Source of the DNA: Ochromonas danica
Taxonomy: Eukaryota > Sar > Chrysophyceae > Chromulinales > Chromulinaceae
Assembly: GCA_015146655.1 (NCBI GenBank)
Contig: VKHL01000244.1
Coordinates: forward strand, 1-27,817
Direction: 5' to 3'
DNA length: 27,817 nucleotides
In this document: positions 1-9,254 of the stretch, piece by piece
Layout: each line of letters begins with the position of its first letter
How positions within the stretch are numbered: the stretch's first letter is position 1
Translations under genes and position numbers: made by a program
The notes under the pieces: generated by a model
What the model was told of the DNA's origin: nothing
Databases searched by the model: none
What the model saw: only the letters and a program-made list of their open reading frames with translations

Positions 1-32
<32 letters not shown>

Positions 33-107
33 GGGGGGGGGGGGGGGGGGGGGGGTGGGGGGGGGGGTGGGGGGGGGGGGGGTGGTGGTGGTGGTGGTGG
101 TGCTGGT
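1..107 (+). repeat. Poly-G/GGT tract coding for polyglycine
   Basis: About 100 bases are almost pure G. Every T (32, 56, 68, then each third base from 83 to 101) falls in the third codon position of the dioxygenase frame, so the tract reads as GGG and GGT glycine codons, 33 in a row. This suggests a real coding repeat. A homopolymer at a contig edge can also be lengthened or created by sequencing and assembly errors, so its length is not reliable. Confidence 0.7.
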
Positions 108-1238
108 AATAATAAAGAGTATTTCGAGAGAATAGCTAAAAGGTTATCAAAATCTGGCTTCTGTATAATTCAATCTTCTCTGAATGCTTCTTATCGTAAT
201 GATATCTTTCATGTCATTCAAAACTTCTTCTCTTTACCTCTTCATGAGAAATCAAAAGTTGTCTCATTAGATCGTGCTCGTCGTGGTTATTCACCTTTAT
301 TAACTGATAATTTTGCTAGTCTAACTGGACAACATAAACCAAATGATACTGTTGAGAAGTTTCGTATTGGTCCCTTAGTAGAAGAGATGAATCAGACTGT
401 CTTATTAGAGGAAGAATACTATGCTTCCAAGGAAGGAAGAGTTCATTACTTTCCTAACACTTGGCCATCTGCCAGAGGTAGAGATGGTGGTGAGGATGGG
501 AACACTGAGGTTGACACCAGTGGTAGTGGTAGTGGCAGTGTCAATGGTAGTGGTAGTGGTAGTGGTAGTAGTGATGGGGATGGGGATGCACAGGAAAAGT
601 CATTATTTCAAATTTTAGTCTCACAGCATTATCGATCAATGGAAATCCTCTCTAAGCGATTGTTACGATTCTTTGAAGTTGCCTTTCATCTACCCAAAGG
701 ATCTTTAGTCTCTCCTATGAATCAACATACAAGTATCATGGGAGTGAACGCTTATCTTCCACTTGAAGATGATCAACGTAATGGATTGAGTTATACTTCC
801 ACAGATCATGTTTTAGAACGTGTAGCAGAACATACAGATGTCTCTCTGTTTACTATGGTATGGGATTGGTGTGAAAACAGTGATATCTTAAAGTTACAAA
901 TGTTACAGGATGGTATATGGCAAGATCTTCATCTTCATCCAAATGAATATCTTGTCAATATTGGAGAATGCTTACAATATTGGAGTGAGAATCGTTTACC
1001 TCCTGCAGTACATCGAGTAGTGGAGATGATGACAGGTCGTGTACAACCTGTTAGTCGTTATTCCATTGCCTTTTTTGCCTCACCACGCTATGATACTCCA
1101 TTAGTTTGGCCTGGTGATGATGAACAAGACTGCAGTGAGACCAAAACTACAACAGCGATAGACTATAGCACATGGAGGAAGCAGAAGATCAAGAAGACCT
1201 TGCAGTGCATTAAGCTTAGTCAACGAGGTAAAGGCTAA
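1..1238 (+). CDS. 2-oxoglutarate/Fe(II)-dependent dioxygenase (isopenicillin N synthase-like), 5' end missing
   Basis: The frame is open from the left edge to TAA at 1236-1238, about 411 codons, so the true start lies outside the window. A first ATG at 387 would cut off a clear N-terminal dioxygenase region (about 111-386, including RRGYSPL and PNDTVEKFRIG), so it is not the start. The iron-binding triad is visible: H and D of HTD at 831-839 and H of VHRVV at 1011-1013. The 2-oxoglutarate-binding R and S of RYS are at 1056-1064. Such enzymes oxidise small molecules using 2-oxoglutarate and O2; the substrate cannot be read from sequence. Oddities are a polyglycine run (3-101) at the visible N-terminus and a Gly/Ser/Asp-rich insert (about 520-590) between the N-terminal region and the catalytic barrel. 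No intron is needed in the visible part. Confidence 0.85.
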
Positions 1239-1378
1239 TAATCAACAGAACCCTTTTCGTCTGTCTTCTTAATATTCTTCAATCACTTTCGAAGTTTCAA
1301 AAAAAGCTATGGCTACTATCCTTCACTAATCTACTATGACTATACCTAAACAATCCACTACTAGTTCACACTCACTCA

Positions 1379-2989
1379 TCAGTCAATATCATACATTGAG
1401 AGACTTCCACTATTAGGTTGTACAGGAGTCTGCTCATTCATTGTTGCTTCATTTTCTGTTACTTGATTGGTCGGGATAACACGCTCATCTTTAATGTCCA
1501 TGTTATTTATGTTTTCTATGTCTTCATTACCTTTGGCATCGACTTTGACTTCCTCAACACATTCTTCTCTTGTCCAAGCATCTTTCTCCTCGCTATCTTG
1601 ATGCTTTTCATGTACAGGACTTTGTAAAGGAAAGTCATCCACTGGTTCTTCACCAAATAGGTGATCTGGAACAACAGTCCTATTATCATCTTGTGGTCCA
1701 TCCATATACCCAGCGGGTGCTTCCTGCTCTCCTTCTTGTTCTCTAATTGTTTCTTCACCTCTTTCATCAGACGCTGAACTTGCTGGTGCTGCATCAGGTG
1801 GTGGTTGCTTTGGAGGCATTGTACTATCCATATAATGGAACTCATCCTCCAACGATTTAAGATGAACATATTCCTCTTGTCCAGCAATTTGTTGGACAAC
1901 TTCCTTATTAAACATCTCTTGTTGCTCATATCTTGTTGTCTCACGATGAGCAAACTCTCCAGTATCTCTGCATTCCATGTGCAAGATCTCTGTTTGTGTT
2001 ATCTCCTTTTCTACCAGTTCTTGCAACGCTCCTGTATCATCTACGGTAGTGTAGTGGACTGTGCGTTCTTGTCGAACAACTTCCTGCTTTCGCCAAACTT
2101 GCTGCTTTTTATCAAGAGCGTCTTGAGAAGGAAACCCACGAGACATTGGTTTTTGGATGGTTTGAGAAGAATGAACTGTTAATGCGACACTATCTGATGA
2201 GGATCGATCATCACGCAGTTTGACCATAGGAGGCAGTGTCTGGCTAGATACACGTCCTAGGTCAATCGAGATAACTTCATCAGCACTATCATCTGTATGA
2301 CTACTTGAAGATGGAGGAGCAGGTGGTGCAGGATAGCTGGAATAGGATAATTTATCTTCTGCTAAGACTGTCTCAGGTTTTGCTTCATTTTGTGTATCAA
2401 CAGAATTAATCCGTGGCTGACAGAAGATAACACAAACAACAAAAGATAACAATAAGAACAATATAATAATTAAAGAAATAATAATAAATGATTTCAAAAA
2501 GATCAAGCACTTACTATTTTCCCACTTTCCAGAAATTGAATAAAATCCACAAGTTTGAGAAATTGTTCATTCTAAACATGCAAAAGATGAAACATGACAT
2601 GGAACAGTCAGAGTGTTGTAAGAACAAGGGAAGTGCAGGGGACAAAAGACGACCAAATTAAGGCAAGTTACCTGTTGGTCAGTAGAACTATCTGGTGGTG
2701 GTGCAGGTAATGAAACAGACGATGAAGATGATGACGATATGCCAGATGGTTGGGATATGGATGAAGGGAAGATGGTGATGAGCAAGTCATCCAACCAGAA
2801 ATAGCTATCATTATTCATACCAAGACAGAGTTTTATTTGGGATGGTTTGATATACATTTGACGATCTGATCCACGAAATGCATGAGAAAGAAAGAATTGT
2901 AATAAATTTTGATCAGGTGGACGTAGATTATAGGCACGTATTAAAAGAGCTTTACGAACTCTTGCTATAGAAGATGCTCCACTTCCCAT
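1379..2989 (-). CDS. Putative N-myristoylated acidic protein of unknown function, two exons
   Basis: Model: exon 1 2989-2672, intron 2671-2417, exon 2 2416-1379, total 451 aa, stop TGA. The donor CAG|GTAACT and acceptor CTGTCAG|CC join in phase 0. Residues 1-6 (MGSGAS) fit an N-myristoylation signal. Residues 1-75 look folded; a Ser/Pro/Ala-rich stretch follows, then a charged, Gln/Glu-rich region, probably coiled coil, containing TVDDTGALQELVEKE and HMECRDTGEFAHRE. That block resembles a conserved protist protein I cannot name. The C-terminal third is acidic and probably disordered. An open frame running up to 2506 gives a very hydrophobic start, but this is the translated polypyrimidine end of the intron. 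An ATG at 3148 is in frame upstream and would add 53 hydrophobic residues. I prefer 2989 for its myristoylation signal and because it leaves 253 bp for the divergent promoter. Confidence 0.65.
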
Positions 2990-3242
2990 TGGATAGAGAT
3001 GAAATGGAGATAGAAAGAACAAATTACAACCAACAACAAATGTTCGATTTGATTCGAAGCAGAAACCGAAAAATCGAAAAAATAAAACGACGCCGACACC
3101 GAAATCAGAGCCCATAAATCCAGATAATGTCGGAAAATAGGTTTTCATTGCGTCTCTTTTGTGGTGAAAAGAGGAACGAGAAGAGAATTGGTTGTCTATT
3201 CTACAACCAGAAAGTTGGTGAAAGTCTATTGTAGCGATATCA

Positions 3243-4511
3243 ATGATGAGGTCTTATTTTAAACCTCATCCTTCTTTCAATACATTCCTTCGACCAATTC
3301 GTCGATCTCTTATCACAGGACGTGCCACACCAGAAGCTACAAAAGCTTTTGTTACTCGTAGCAAACTACCCTTATTTTATAAATTTGATAATTCTGGTCT
3401 ATTCGCCGTACCAGTTCTTCATGGAAGTCAAGCTGATTGGACAGCATTAGATTCTGTAGATCAAGATTATGTCAATGGTCTCGCCGCACATGCCATCGAG
3501 AACAATCGTGTCAACGCTATGGTCGTCTTTGAGTATGATTCGACTGCAAGGAAAGAATACCGTCTAACTTCCCTGGAACAGATCTTCTCTGATCCTGGTT
3601 GTGATATTCGACGTGAAGAAGCGATTACAATTGCTAACTTAGGACTTGTTTGTGATGAGGAAGAGTTGAAAAGACGATTCCTTCGTGCCAAGTCAGAGAC
3701 TCAATTAGAAGTAATTGACTATGTTTTAATGGAACTTAATGATAGTATATTTGATAGTAATCGGACAGGATTAATAGGTCAAAGTATACAAACATTACAA
3801 AGCCTTTGTGAAGAAGGAAGATTACAAGGATATGGAATACGTTCTTGTTTAGCACCTTTCCATCATCATAAACCTTTACGAGAAGGAAAAGATGATAGAG
3901 GAGCTCATATGATACAGAATGCTGCTCTTGAAAAAGTTGCTCAAGAATTGAAATATTTTGAAATTATGGCCTATCCAATTAATCCAACAATTGGAATCCC
4001 TTCTACATATCCACTCATGCTTCCTTCTGAAGAAGATTTGGAGGAATATAAGGGAAAGAATATAACGCTGAGTACTGATGGTATTCCTCCTCCTGAGCTC
4101 CGAACATACACTCGTATTGCCACGAATGTTCTCAATTGCTCTTTTAACAAACATATCATTGTAACCCCCGAGATTGGATTAAGCAAGGTTGGGCAAGAGC
4201 TCCAAGCTTTGAAGGCCAAAGAGTCACAAGCGAATAATCCTGACTCTGTCTTGTTCTTGTCAGGAGTTCATCCCCCTGATATGGAAGGAGCTTTGATGAA
4301 AGCTTTAGATAAGTTATGTCCTGCATTGGCAAGCAGTGAGACTCTCCAGGAAAAAGCTATTCGAGTTGCTCTCTCGGCGGAAACTGACCTGGTCATGGTG
4401 GATGCAGAGGCTTCTGCAGTCATGGGCAAGTTTCTCTTAACTGCTGACAAGCTTTTAGATTCAGATGAAACAGATGAACTCTTTGAAAGGTTTTTCATCC
4501 CACCTCCATAG
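3243..4511 (+). CDS. Aldo/keto reductase-like protein, probably mitochondrial
   Basis: Intact 422-aa frame starting ATGATG and ending TAG. The first 45 residues are rich in Arg, Ser and Phe and almost free of acidic residues (RPIRRSLITGRATPEA), as in a mitochondrial presequence. The rest resembles a diverged aldo/keto reductase barrel: a strand like IDYVLMELND, a helix-strand pair LQSLCEEGRLQGYGIRS matching the family's EEGK-IRAIGVS region, EIMAYPINP near the usual active-site strand, and a C-terminal helix near AVMGKFLLTADKL. I do not see a convincing Asp-Tyr-Lys-His catalytic tetrad, so it may not be a classical reductase. The start lies 253 bp from the divergent gene on the left, and the 3' end converges with the gene ending at 4914. 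Function is inferred from fold-level resemblance only. Confidence 0.6.
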   Translation: MMRSYFKPHPSFNTFLRPIRRSLITGRATPEATKAFVTRSKLPLFYKFDNSGLFAVPVLHGSQADWTALDSVDQDYVNGLAAHAIENNRVNAMVVFEYDSTARKEYRLTSLEQIFSDPGCDIRREEAITIANLGLVCDEEELKRRFLRAKSETQLEVIDYVLMELNDSIFDSNRTGLIGQSIQTLQSLCEEGRLQGYGIRSCLAPFHHHKPLREGKDDRGAHMIQNAALEKVAQELKYFEIMAYPINPTIGIPSTYPLMLPSEEDLEEYKGKNITLSTDGIPPPELRTYTRIATNVLNCSFNKHIIVTPEIGLSKVGQELQALKAKESQANNPDSVLFLSGVHPPDMEGALMKALDKLCPALASSETLQEKAIRVALSAETDLVMVDAEASAVMGKFLLTADKLLDSDETDELFERFFIPPP

Positions 4512-4913
4512 ACTACGTGCCAGTCTTAAGTAATAATCTTACTTGTTACATCAGACAACTATTATTCTATCCTGTATCCTGTTCTTACATCATCAAGTCC
4601 TTGCTAAACATAAGCAAAAGCGCGAATTGCACACAAAAATTGTTCATATAGATATGTCATGATATATCTAAGCGGAAGTCATTGAATTGCACCAGTTACT
4701 GGCGGCATAAACAAGCGTACCTGAGTGGAACGCAGCACGGAAAGCACTTCGAGGGAAACTTCGCGCAGGGTATATAATGATAAAGAGCAGGTCAAAACAA
4801 AAGAATACTATGCAGGCTGTCAACTAAGAGGTATTTATTACGAACAACACGAGAAGCATTCCTTTGGGTGAATGTTCTCTCGATTGAGATAAATAACGGC
4901 GACTCTCTCCATT
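4512..4913. other. Convergent intergenic region, 402 bp
   Basis: It lies between the stop codons of two convergent genes and should hold both 3' UTRs. Its middle (about 4690-4780) is richer in G and C than the flanks and does not look like the AT-rich UTRs elsewhere. I searched by eye for tRNA, U-snRNA and RNase P signatures and found none I would defend. Confidence 0.4.
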
Positions 4914-5893
4914 CTAACGTTTGGATCCGCGTGCATCAAGCAAATCCTTTAAGGTGATACGATAAGCCCAGTGCTATCAACGAAAACTCGATGATCAACT
5001 AAACGCATTGAATACAAGCAAAAAGCAACAAAGAAATACCTGAAGCAGCTGCCTAATTTTAGGCGAAATGGACTTATCCTCCAATGCTTGCTCCGGTGGC
5101 AAACCGCAAGACATGCATTTGTTGATGAGATTCTTTTTCCATCTGCCTGACGGGCCCATTATGCCCAAGGCACGAGTAATCTGTCTGTAATCATCTGAGC
5201 ACCGTCTGCCAAGATAGAAACGACAATACCACTGAAACCATCCATAAGGATCAATCTCACAAATCCAACCCGACTCTTCCCATTCTTTCAGGTCTCCACC
5301 ACAGTGTACAGCATATGTATTAACAGAAGGATCATAGCGCTCCGATATAACGCACCTCGCGATATCAAGTCCTATCAAAACATGTCAGTTAGAAGAAGAA
5401 ATGAAGATCTCACCATCATCATGAAATAAATACCTTCAAACCAATCGACAGGAAACTCTCTCCAAGCATCACGATAGGTCAAGGTAGTTACTCCCGAGGT
5501 AATAGGCCGAAAATAAGTGCCCCCAAAAGAACCAAGTTGGATGACTTCTTTCGGGGTGAGATTTGGTCTAAACACATCCAAACAATGAGATTAAAACAAA
5601 TATTGGGAAGGTCAACTAAAGAATAGTTACCTAAATTCAGGGAAATCAGCAAATTGTAAAGTTCCATCGACCGCACGTGTTGGAAGTGGTTTTCTGCCAC
5701 GTTGCAAAGTGGCTGTGATCAAAGCCACGGGTCGATCACCACCGGCACCGTTAGCTTTCCTTTTCGCTGATAAGGCTGTAGAAGTATTTTCTAGAGCTCT
5801 TTTCTTTGTTACTCTTTTCTGCTGAGAGTTGTTTGTTGTTCCATCTTCGACTTCGACTGATGGACCATTGTCTTCAGACGTGGTCGTTGTCAT
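4914..5893 (-). CDS. Conserved eukaryotic protein of unknown function (GWFQWYCRF family), four exons
   Basis: Exons 5893-5631, 5567-5434, 5371-5040 and 4973-4914; total 262 aa, stop TAG. All introns are GT-AG (donors GTAACT, GTATTT, GTATTT). The N-terminal 65 residues are Thr/Lys-rich and look disordered, with basic patches (KRVTKKR, KRKANG) that could be nuclear signals. The folded part holds FGGTYFRPI, WREFPVDWFEG, YDPSVNTYAVHCGG, DPYGWFQWYCRFYLGRRCSD and SGRWKKNL. I recall this Trp/Tyr-rich block from uncharacterised fungal and algal proteins. The last exon was placed with acceptor GATAG at 4975-4974 because it restores the family-like ending HWAYRITLKDLL in frame; an earlier AG at 5000-4999 gives an unrelated tail. 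It diverges from the gene at 6487. I cannot assign a function. Confidence 0.8.
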
Positions 5894-6486
5894 CACTCAA
5901 GAACAGATTGAATGATAGTTGGGTCAAGATCTTTCGTTCACTCGTTTTCAAAAACTTTATCTACTTCTTAACTTCTTTGAATAAAAGAGAATAAGAAAGA
6001 TGATAATAAAAAGAGATTGGGAGAGAAGAAGAACAAGAATCAAGAGGTTGAACGAAGGTGGTTTGACTACTTTCTTCCGATAAAAGCACTGCGCAGAGTT
6101 GATTGGATGATTATGATGATGACAACAAGTATACCAAGAGAGCCAACAAAGCAATGGCAGGGCCAGCTAATGAGAGACGAGAGCTGATGACGAGGTTATC
6201 GTCACTCAGTTGAGCTGCTCCTCAGTGGGGCATGGGAAGTGAATCGCCCTACGCACTTTGGCTGTGCTGTGTGATGGGAATGGTGACGTGTCGTCTTCAA
6301 CCACTCCCCCACACTCACTCTCCCCAACTCTACCTCTCCCATGTCAAGTTTACCTTGCACTTGCTGCCTGCTGACACAGCACGGCAACATCAATTTGACC
6401 CGACGGATCTTTTCGCCACCACTGAGGAAGTGAACTTGCACTTGCCCATGCAACAAGAATGGAAAGAAAGGGAAGATTGATTGAAG
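5894..6486. promoter_or_regulatory. Divergent spacer, probable two-way promoter
   Basis: 593 bp separate the start of the gene on the minus strand (5893) from the MsrB-like gene (6487). The sequence includes a perfect inverted repeat TGACGA-GGTTA-TCGTCA at 6188-6204 and a TGACGTG motif near 6283, both resembling ACGT/bZIP-type sites. An 82-codon open frame (6232-6480) shows no recognisable protein features and is probably 5' UTR. The regulatory role is inferred from position. Confidence 0.4.
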
Positions 6487-7200
6487 ATGAAGGAGAAAGT
6501 GATCTTATGGCGTATTTATTATTGTTGTCAGATATTATTATTATGCTTACTTATTTGTGATTGGATTGTGATATCTTCTTCGATACATTGGCAAGGTGTG
6601 AGGATAAAACGTGGCCTTTTTATCCTTTTATCAAGGTCGAGATCTTGGCTAAGTATGGACGATGAAAGATATCGAGAAGGAATTAAATCTGATCTCACTG
6701 TCAGAGAAGATGAATACTTTTCATCTCGTTTTAAAAAGCTGAGTTCAAGCGGGCATAATCTCTCACCCCCAGAATATTTGGAAGATATTCAATGCTTAGA
6801 ATTCTATCAAACAACTTTAAAGTCCTTTCAGCAAATGGTGCCATTTCTAGGTGCTGGAAGACGAGGCCTTTACATCTGTAATCATGGTGGATTACCGGTA
6901 TTTGCTTCGGGGTGTCGTATTGATGCGGAATGCAATTCTTCTCGCTTGGTATTTAATGAGCCATGCGATCCAGAGCATATTACCAATGCTGAAACCAATT
7001 CCATTCGATGCGCACGTAGTGGAGAGACCTTAGGATACTTCATTGATGGAAAATTCCTGGTTGATCCGACAAAGCTCTGTTTCCTTCCAATAGATGTGCC
7101 TTGGCCCACAATGAGTCAGCCGGAAAACGTGTGGGGAAGTGAAGGACAGTACCGAGCATGGAACTTGCACGAGCGATCATCGAGACCACTAACCTATTAA
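6487..7200 (+). CDS. Secreted or membrane-anchored MsrB (SelR)-like protein lacking zinc cysteines
   Basis: 237 aa from ATG 6487 to TAA. Residues 1-30 form a hydrophobic signal peptide or anchor (WRIYYCCQILLLCLLICDW), so the protein enters the ER. Residues 125-205 resemble methionine-R-sulfoxide reductase B: GLYICNHGGLPVFASG matches the family's Y-R-C-A-x-C-G-x-PLF block, IRCARSGETLGYF matches VRC-x-x-C-x-x-HLGHVF, and C198 (TKLCFLP) sits where the catalytic Cys of RYCINS is expected. Each zinc CxxC has lost its second Cys (C131-N-H-G and C175-A-R-S), so zinc is probably not bound. MsrB reduces oxidised methionine in proteins; whether this one still does is open. It converges with the kinase gene ending at 7485. 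Confidence 0.6.
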   Translation: MKEKVILWRIYYCCQILLLCLLICDWIVISSSIHWQGVRIKRGLFILLSRSRSWLSMDDERYREGIKSDLTVREDEYFSSRFKKLSSSGHNLSPPEYLEDIQCLEFYQTTLKSFQQMVPFLGAGRRGLYICNHGGLPVFASGCRIDAECNSSRLVFNEPCDPEHITNAETNSIRCARSGETLGYFIDGKFLVDPTKLCFLPIDVPWPTMSQPENVWGSEGQYRAWNLHERSSRPLTY

Positions 7201-7484
7201 TAGCGCCGTGTTGCATATTTTTCATTTTATTATTATGATTATCGGATTTGAGGAAAAGAACTTTATGACACATTCAGCAGTATATTACAAGGTTTCCTAC
7301 CAGCAACCTTTGTGAAAGACTAATTCGATTGCTGTTCGCATGTCCTGGCCTTTACCCGTCGTCTCTCTCAAATTTGTCTGCATCTTATCTACTGGCTACT
7401 CTTACCTTCTCTCCGTTTGTTCAAATTCACTGTCCTGGTAATCCAAAACAGAGTCCATAGTGTTGACAAATTCTTTGTTTTTCT

Positions 7485-8954
7485 TTATTTCAACTTGTTG
7501 TCACCTTTGTAAGTAAACCCTTCGAAAACAGCCTTCTCCTGCATAGTCTCCGACATATGGGAGACAACCATTGAATCTGCAGCCGGTTCACTAGTAAATT
7601 CCTTGTCAAAGTTGCGCACATCAGTCTGCGAAGTAGCCTGTGGAGGCTTGAATTCAGCCTCATATCCCTTAGACATCACGCGATTGAAATCATAGACGGA
7701 AAGGAAGCGAGAACGCTTCAGCTCCTGCGCGCCATTGGATCCAGTGCGACCACTCACTTTGCGCTCCAGAAGTCCCCGCAAGAGCTCTTTTGCCTCTTCA
7801 GAAACCTGGCGTCTGCATGACAGCACAAGGAGAACATATTCAAACACAATAGGAATACTAAAGGACAACAAACTCTTACCCTTCCGACTTAGGAAAGCGC
7901 AGCGGTTCGTGCAAGATCTTGTGATACATACGCTGAACATTGGAATCGTAGAAAGGTGGAAGACCTGTGAGCATCTCATACAACAAAGTACCTAGGGCCC
8001 ACCAATCAACTGCTTTGCCATGACCTTTGTTTTCAAGGATTTCCGGGGCTAAATATTCAGGAGTTCCACAGAAAGTCTTGGTACCACCGTCAGCACCAGA
8101 ACCTGTAATACCTCCTTTCGCGAGACCAAAGTCCGTCAAGCGAAGATGACCAGCTTCATCAAGAAGAATATTCTCAGGCTTGAGGTCACGATAGACGATA
8201 TCAGCAGAGTGCAATGCATCAATTGCTAGAGTAATCTCAGCAGCATACAAACGAGCACGATTCTCCGAAAACTTTCTATCCTTCTTTAACCAAAAGAAAA
8301 GTTCACCACCAGCCATATAGTCCAATACCATGTACAACTTATCCGCGGTTTGAAAAGCAAATACCAAATGTACAAGGAAAGGACAATGAATATTCTGAAG
8401 AATATAACGTTCTGTGCTAGTGTGAGCAAGCTGATTTCTCTTCACTAAAGCAGCTTTACGAAGGGTCTTCATTGCATATAATGTACCAGAATTATCATCC
8501 TTCTTCTTAACAAGCATGACTTTACCAAAACTTCCTTTTCCCAAGACCTGTTCAACGCCAAACAAACAGAACATCAACATAAGAGTCAATTCTACTAATA
8601 AAAATTTTGAAACTTACTTTTAATAGGTCAAAGTCATTAATAGTTAATTTGTTGTTAAAATGAGAGTAATCACCAACGGAGGTGGATGCATTGATAGTTG
8701 CTGCTGCAGGTGGAGCAGGTGGCGTAACAACATGTTCTGATGGTCCTTCTTCTCGCTCTAGAAAACATTCAAGATGTTAAGACATGCTACCACCTGTGTA
8801 CCAAACGAAGAAAATAAAGTTTTCTAAACTTACCATGAGTTTTAATAGGATTGGGTGATGATCTGACTGATGGTGGACGTGGTGCAGGTGGAGCAGGACT
8901 ATTTATTTTACCTGAATCATTTTTAGATGTTTCTCTTCCTTGTTTATTTCCCAT
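7485..8954 (-). CDS. AGC-family Ser/Thr protein kinase (Akt/S6K-like, no PH domain), four exons
   Basis: Exons 8954-8834, 8757-8618, 8547-7880 and 7812-7485; 418 aa, stop TAA. Donors are GTAAGT, GTAAGT and GTAAGA. Residues 1-85 are Pro/Ser/Ala-rich; the start MGNKQG has Gly2 but no Ser/Thr at position 6, so myristoylation is only possible. The kinase domain begins near DFDLLK: Gly loop GKGSFG (90-95), catalytic Lys K114, HRD-type YRDLKPEN with D208, DFG with D226, and activation loop TFCGTPEYLAPE with T245, the site PDK1 phosphorylates in this family. The C-terminal tail ends in a hydrophobic motif FEGFTY (406-411) with T410 as likely phosphosite. Motif order and tail place it in the Akt/SGK/S6K group, which acts in growth and nutrient signalling. 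Exon 2 to 3 splicing is needed to complete the lobe ahead of the Gly loop. Confidence 0.92.
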
Positions 8955-9254
8955 GGCAAATTAACAGAAGAGAAGAGAAAAAGAGATGAAAATATCGCTG
9001 AGAAAAGAAAGAGAGGCTTCAGATGACTCCGAAGTCTTCCACCCAACACAATCTTTCACAGACTGAAGAAGGGAAGGGGAAGCTCAGCTGGGCGGGCTGG
9101 GCAGATGCCATGCAGTCACTACAAGAAGGTCACAGCAGCAGTCCGGTTCAGTTCAGGTGGGTTTGGATTCCATAAGGTGGATTCCATGGATTTCTTCGCA
9201 TTCTCGTGTTGTTGTTGTTCTTGTCGTTGTTGTCATAGAGAAAAGAAATGAGAA
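8955..9254. promoter_or_regulatory. Divergent spacer between kinase and LRRC40
   Basis: 300 bp between two start codons. The centre (about 9065-9110) is unusually rich in G and C with GGGCGGGC, followed by a partial direct repeat of GGATTCCAT (9167-9191) and TTGTTGTT runs next to the LRRC40 start. Probably a shared promoter; inferred from position and composition. Confidence 0.4.

Noticed and set aside
421-618. Valine-rich frame within the dioxygenase gene
   Set aside because: It is the Gly/Ser repeat of the dioxygenase read in another frame.
1805-2182. Plus-strand Leu-rich frame opposite the acidic protein
   Set aside because: Antisense shadow of the conserved coding region on the minus strand.
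6232-6480. 82-codon open frame upstream of the MsrB-like gene
   Set aside because: No recognisable domain, His/Leu/Pro-rich, ends just before the real start; probably 5' UTR or promoter sequence.
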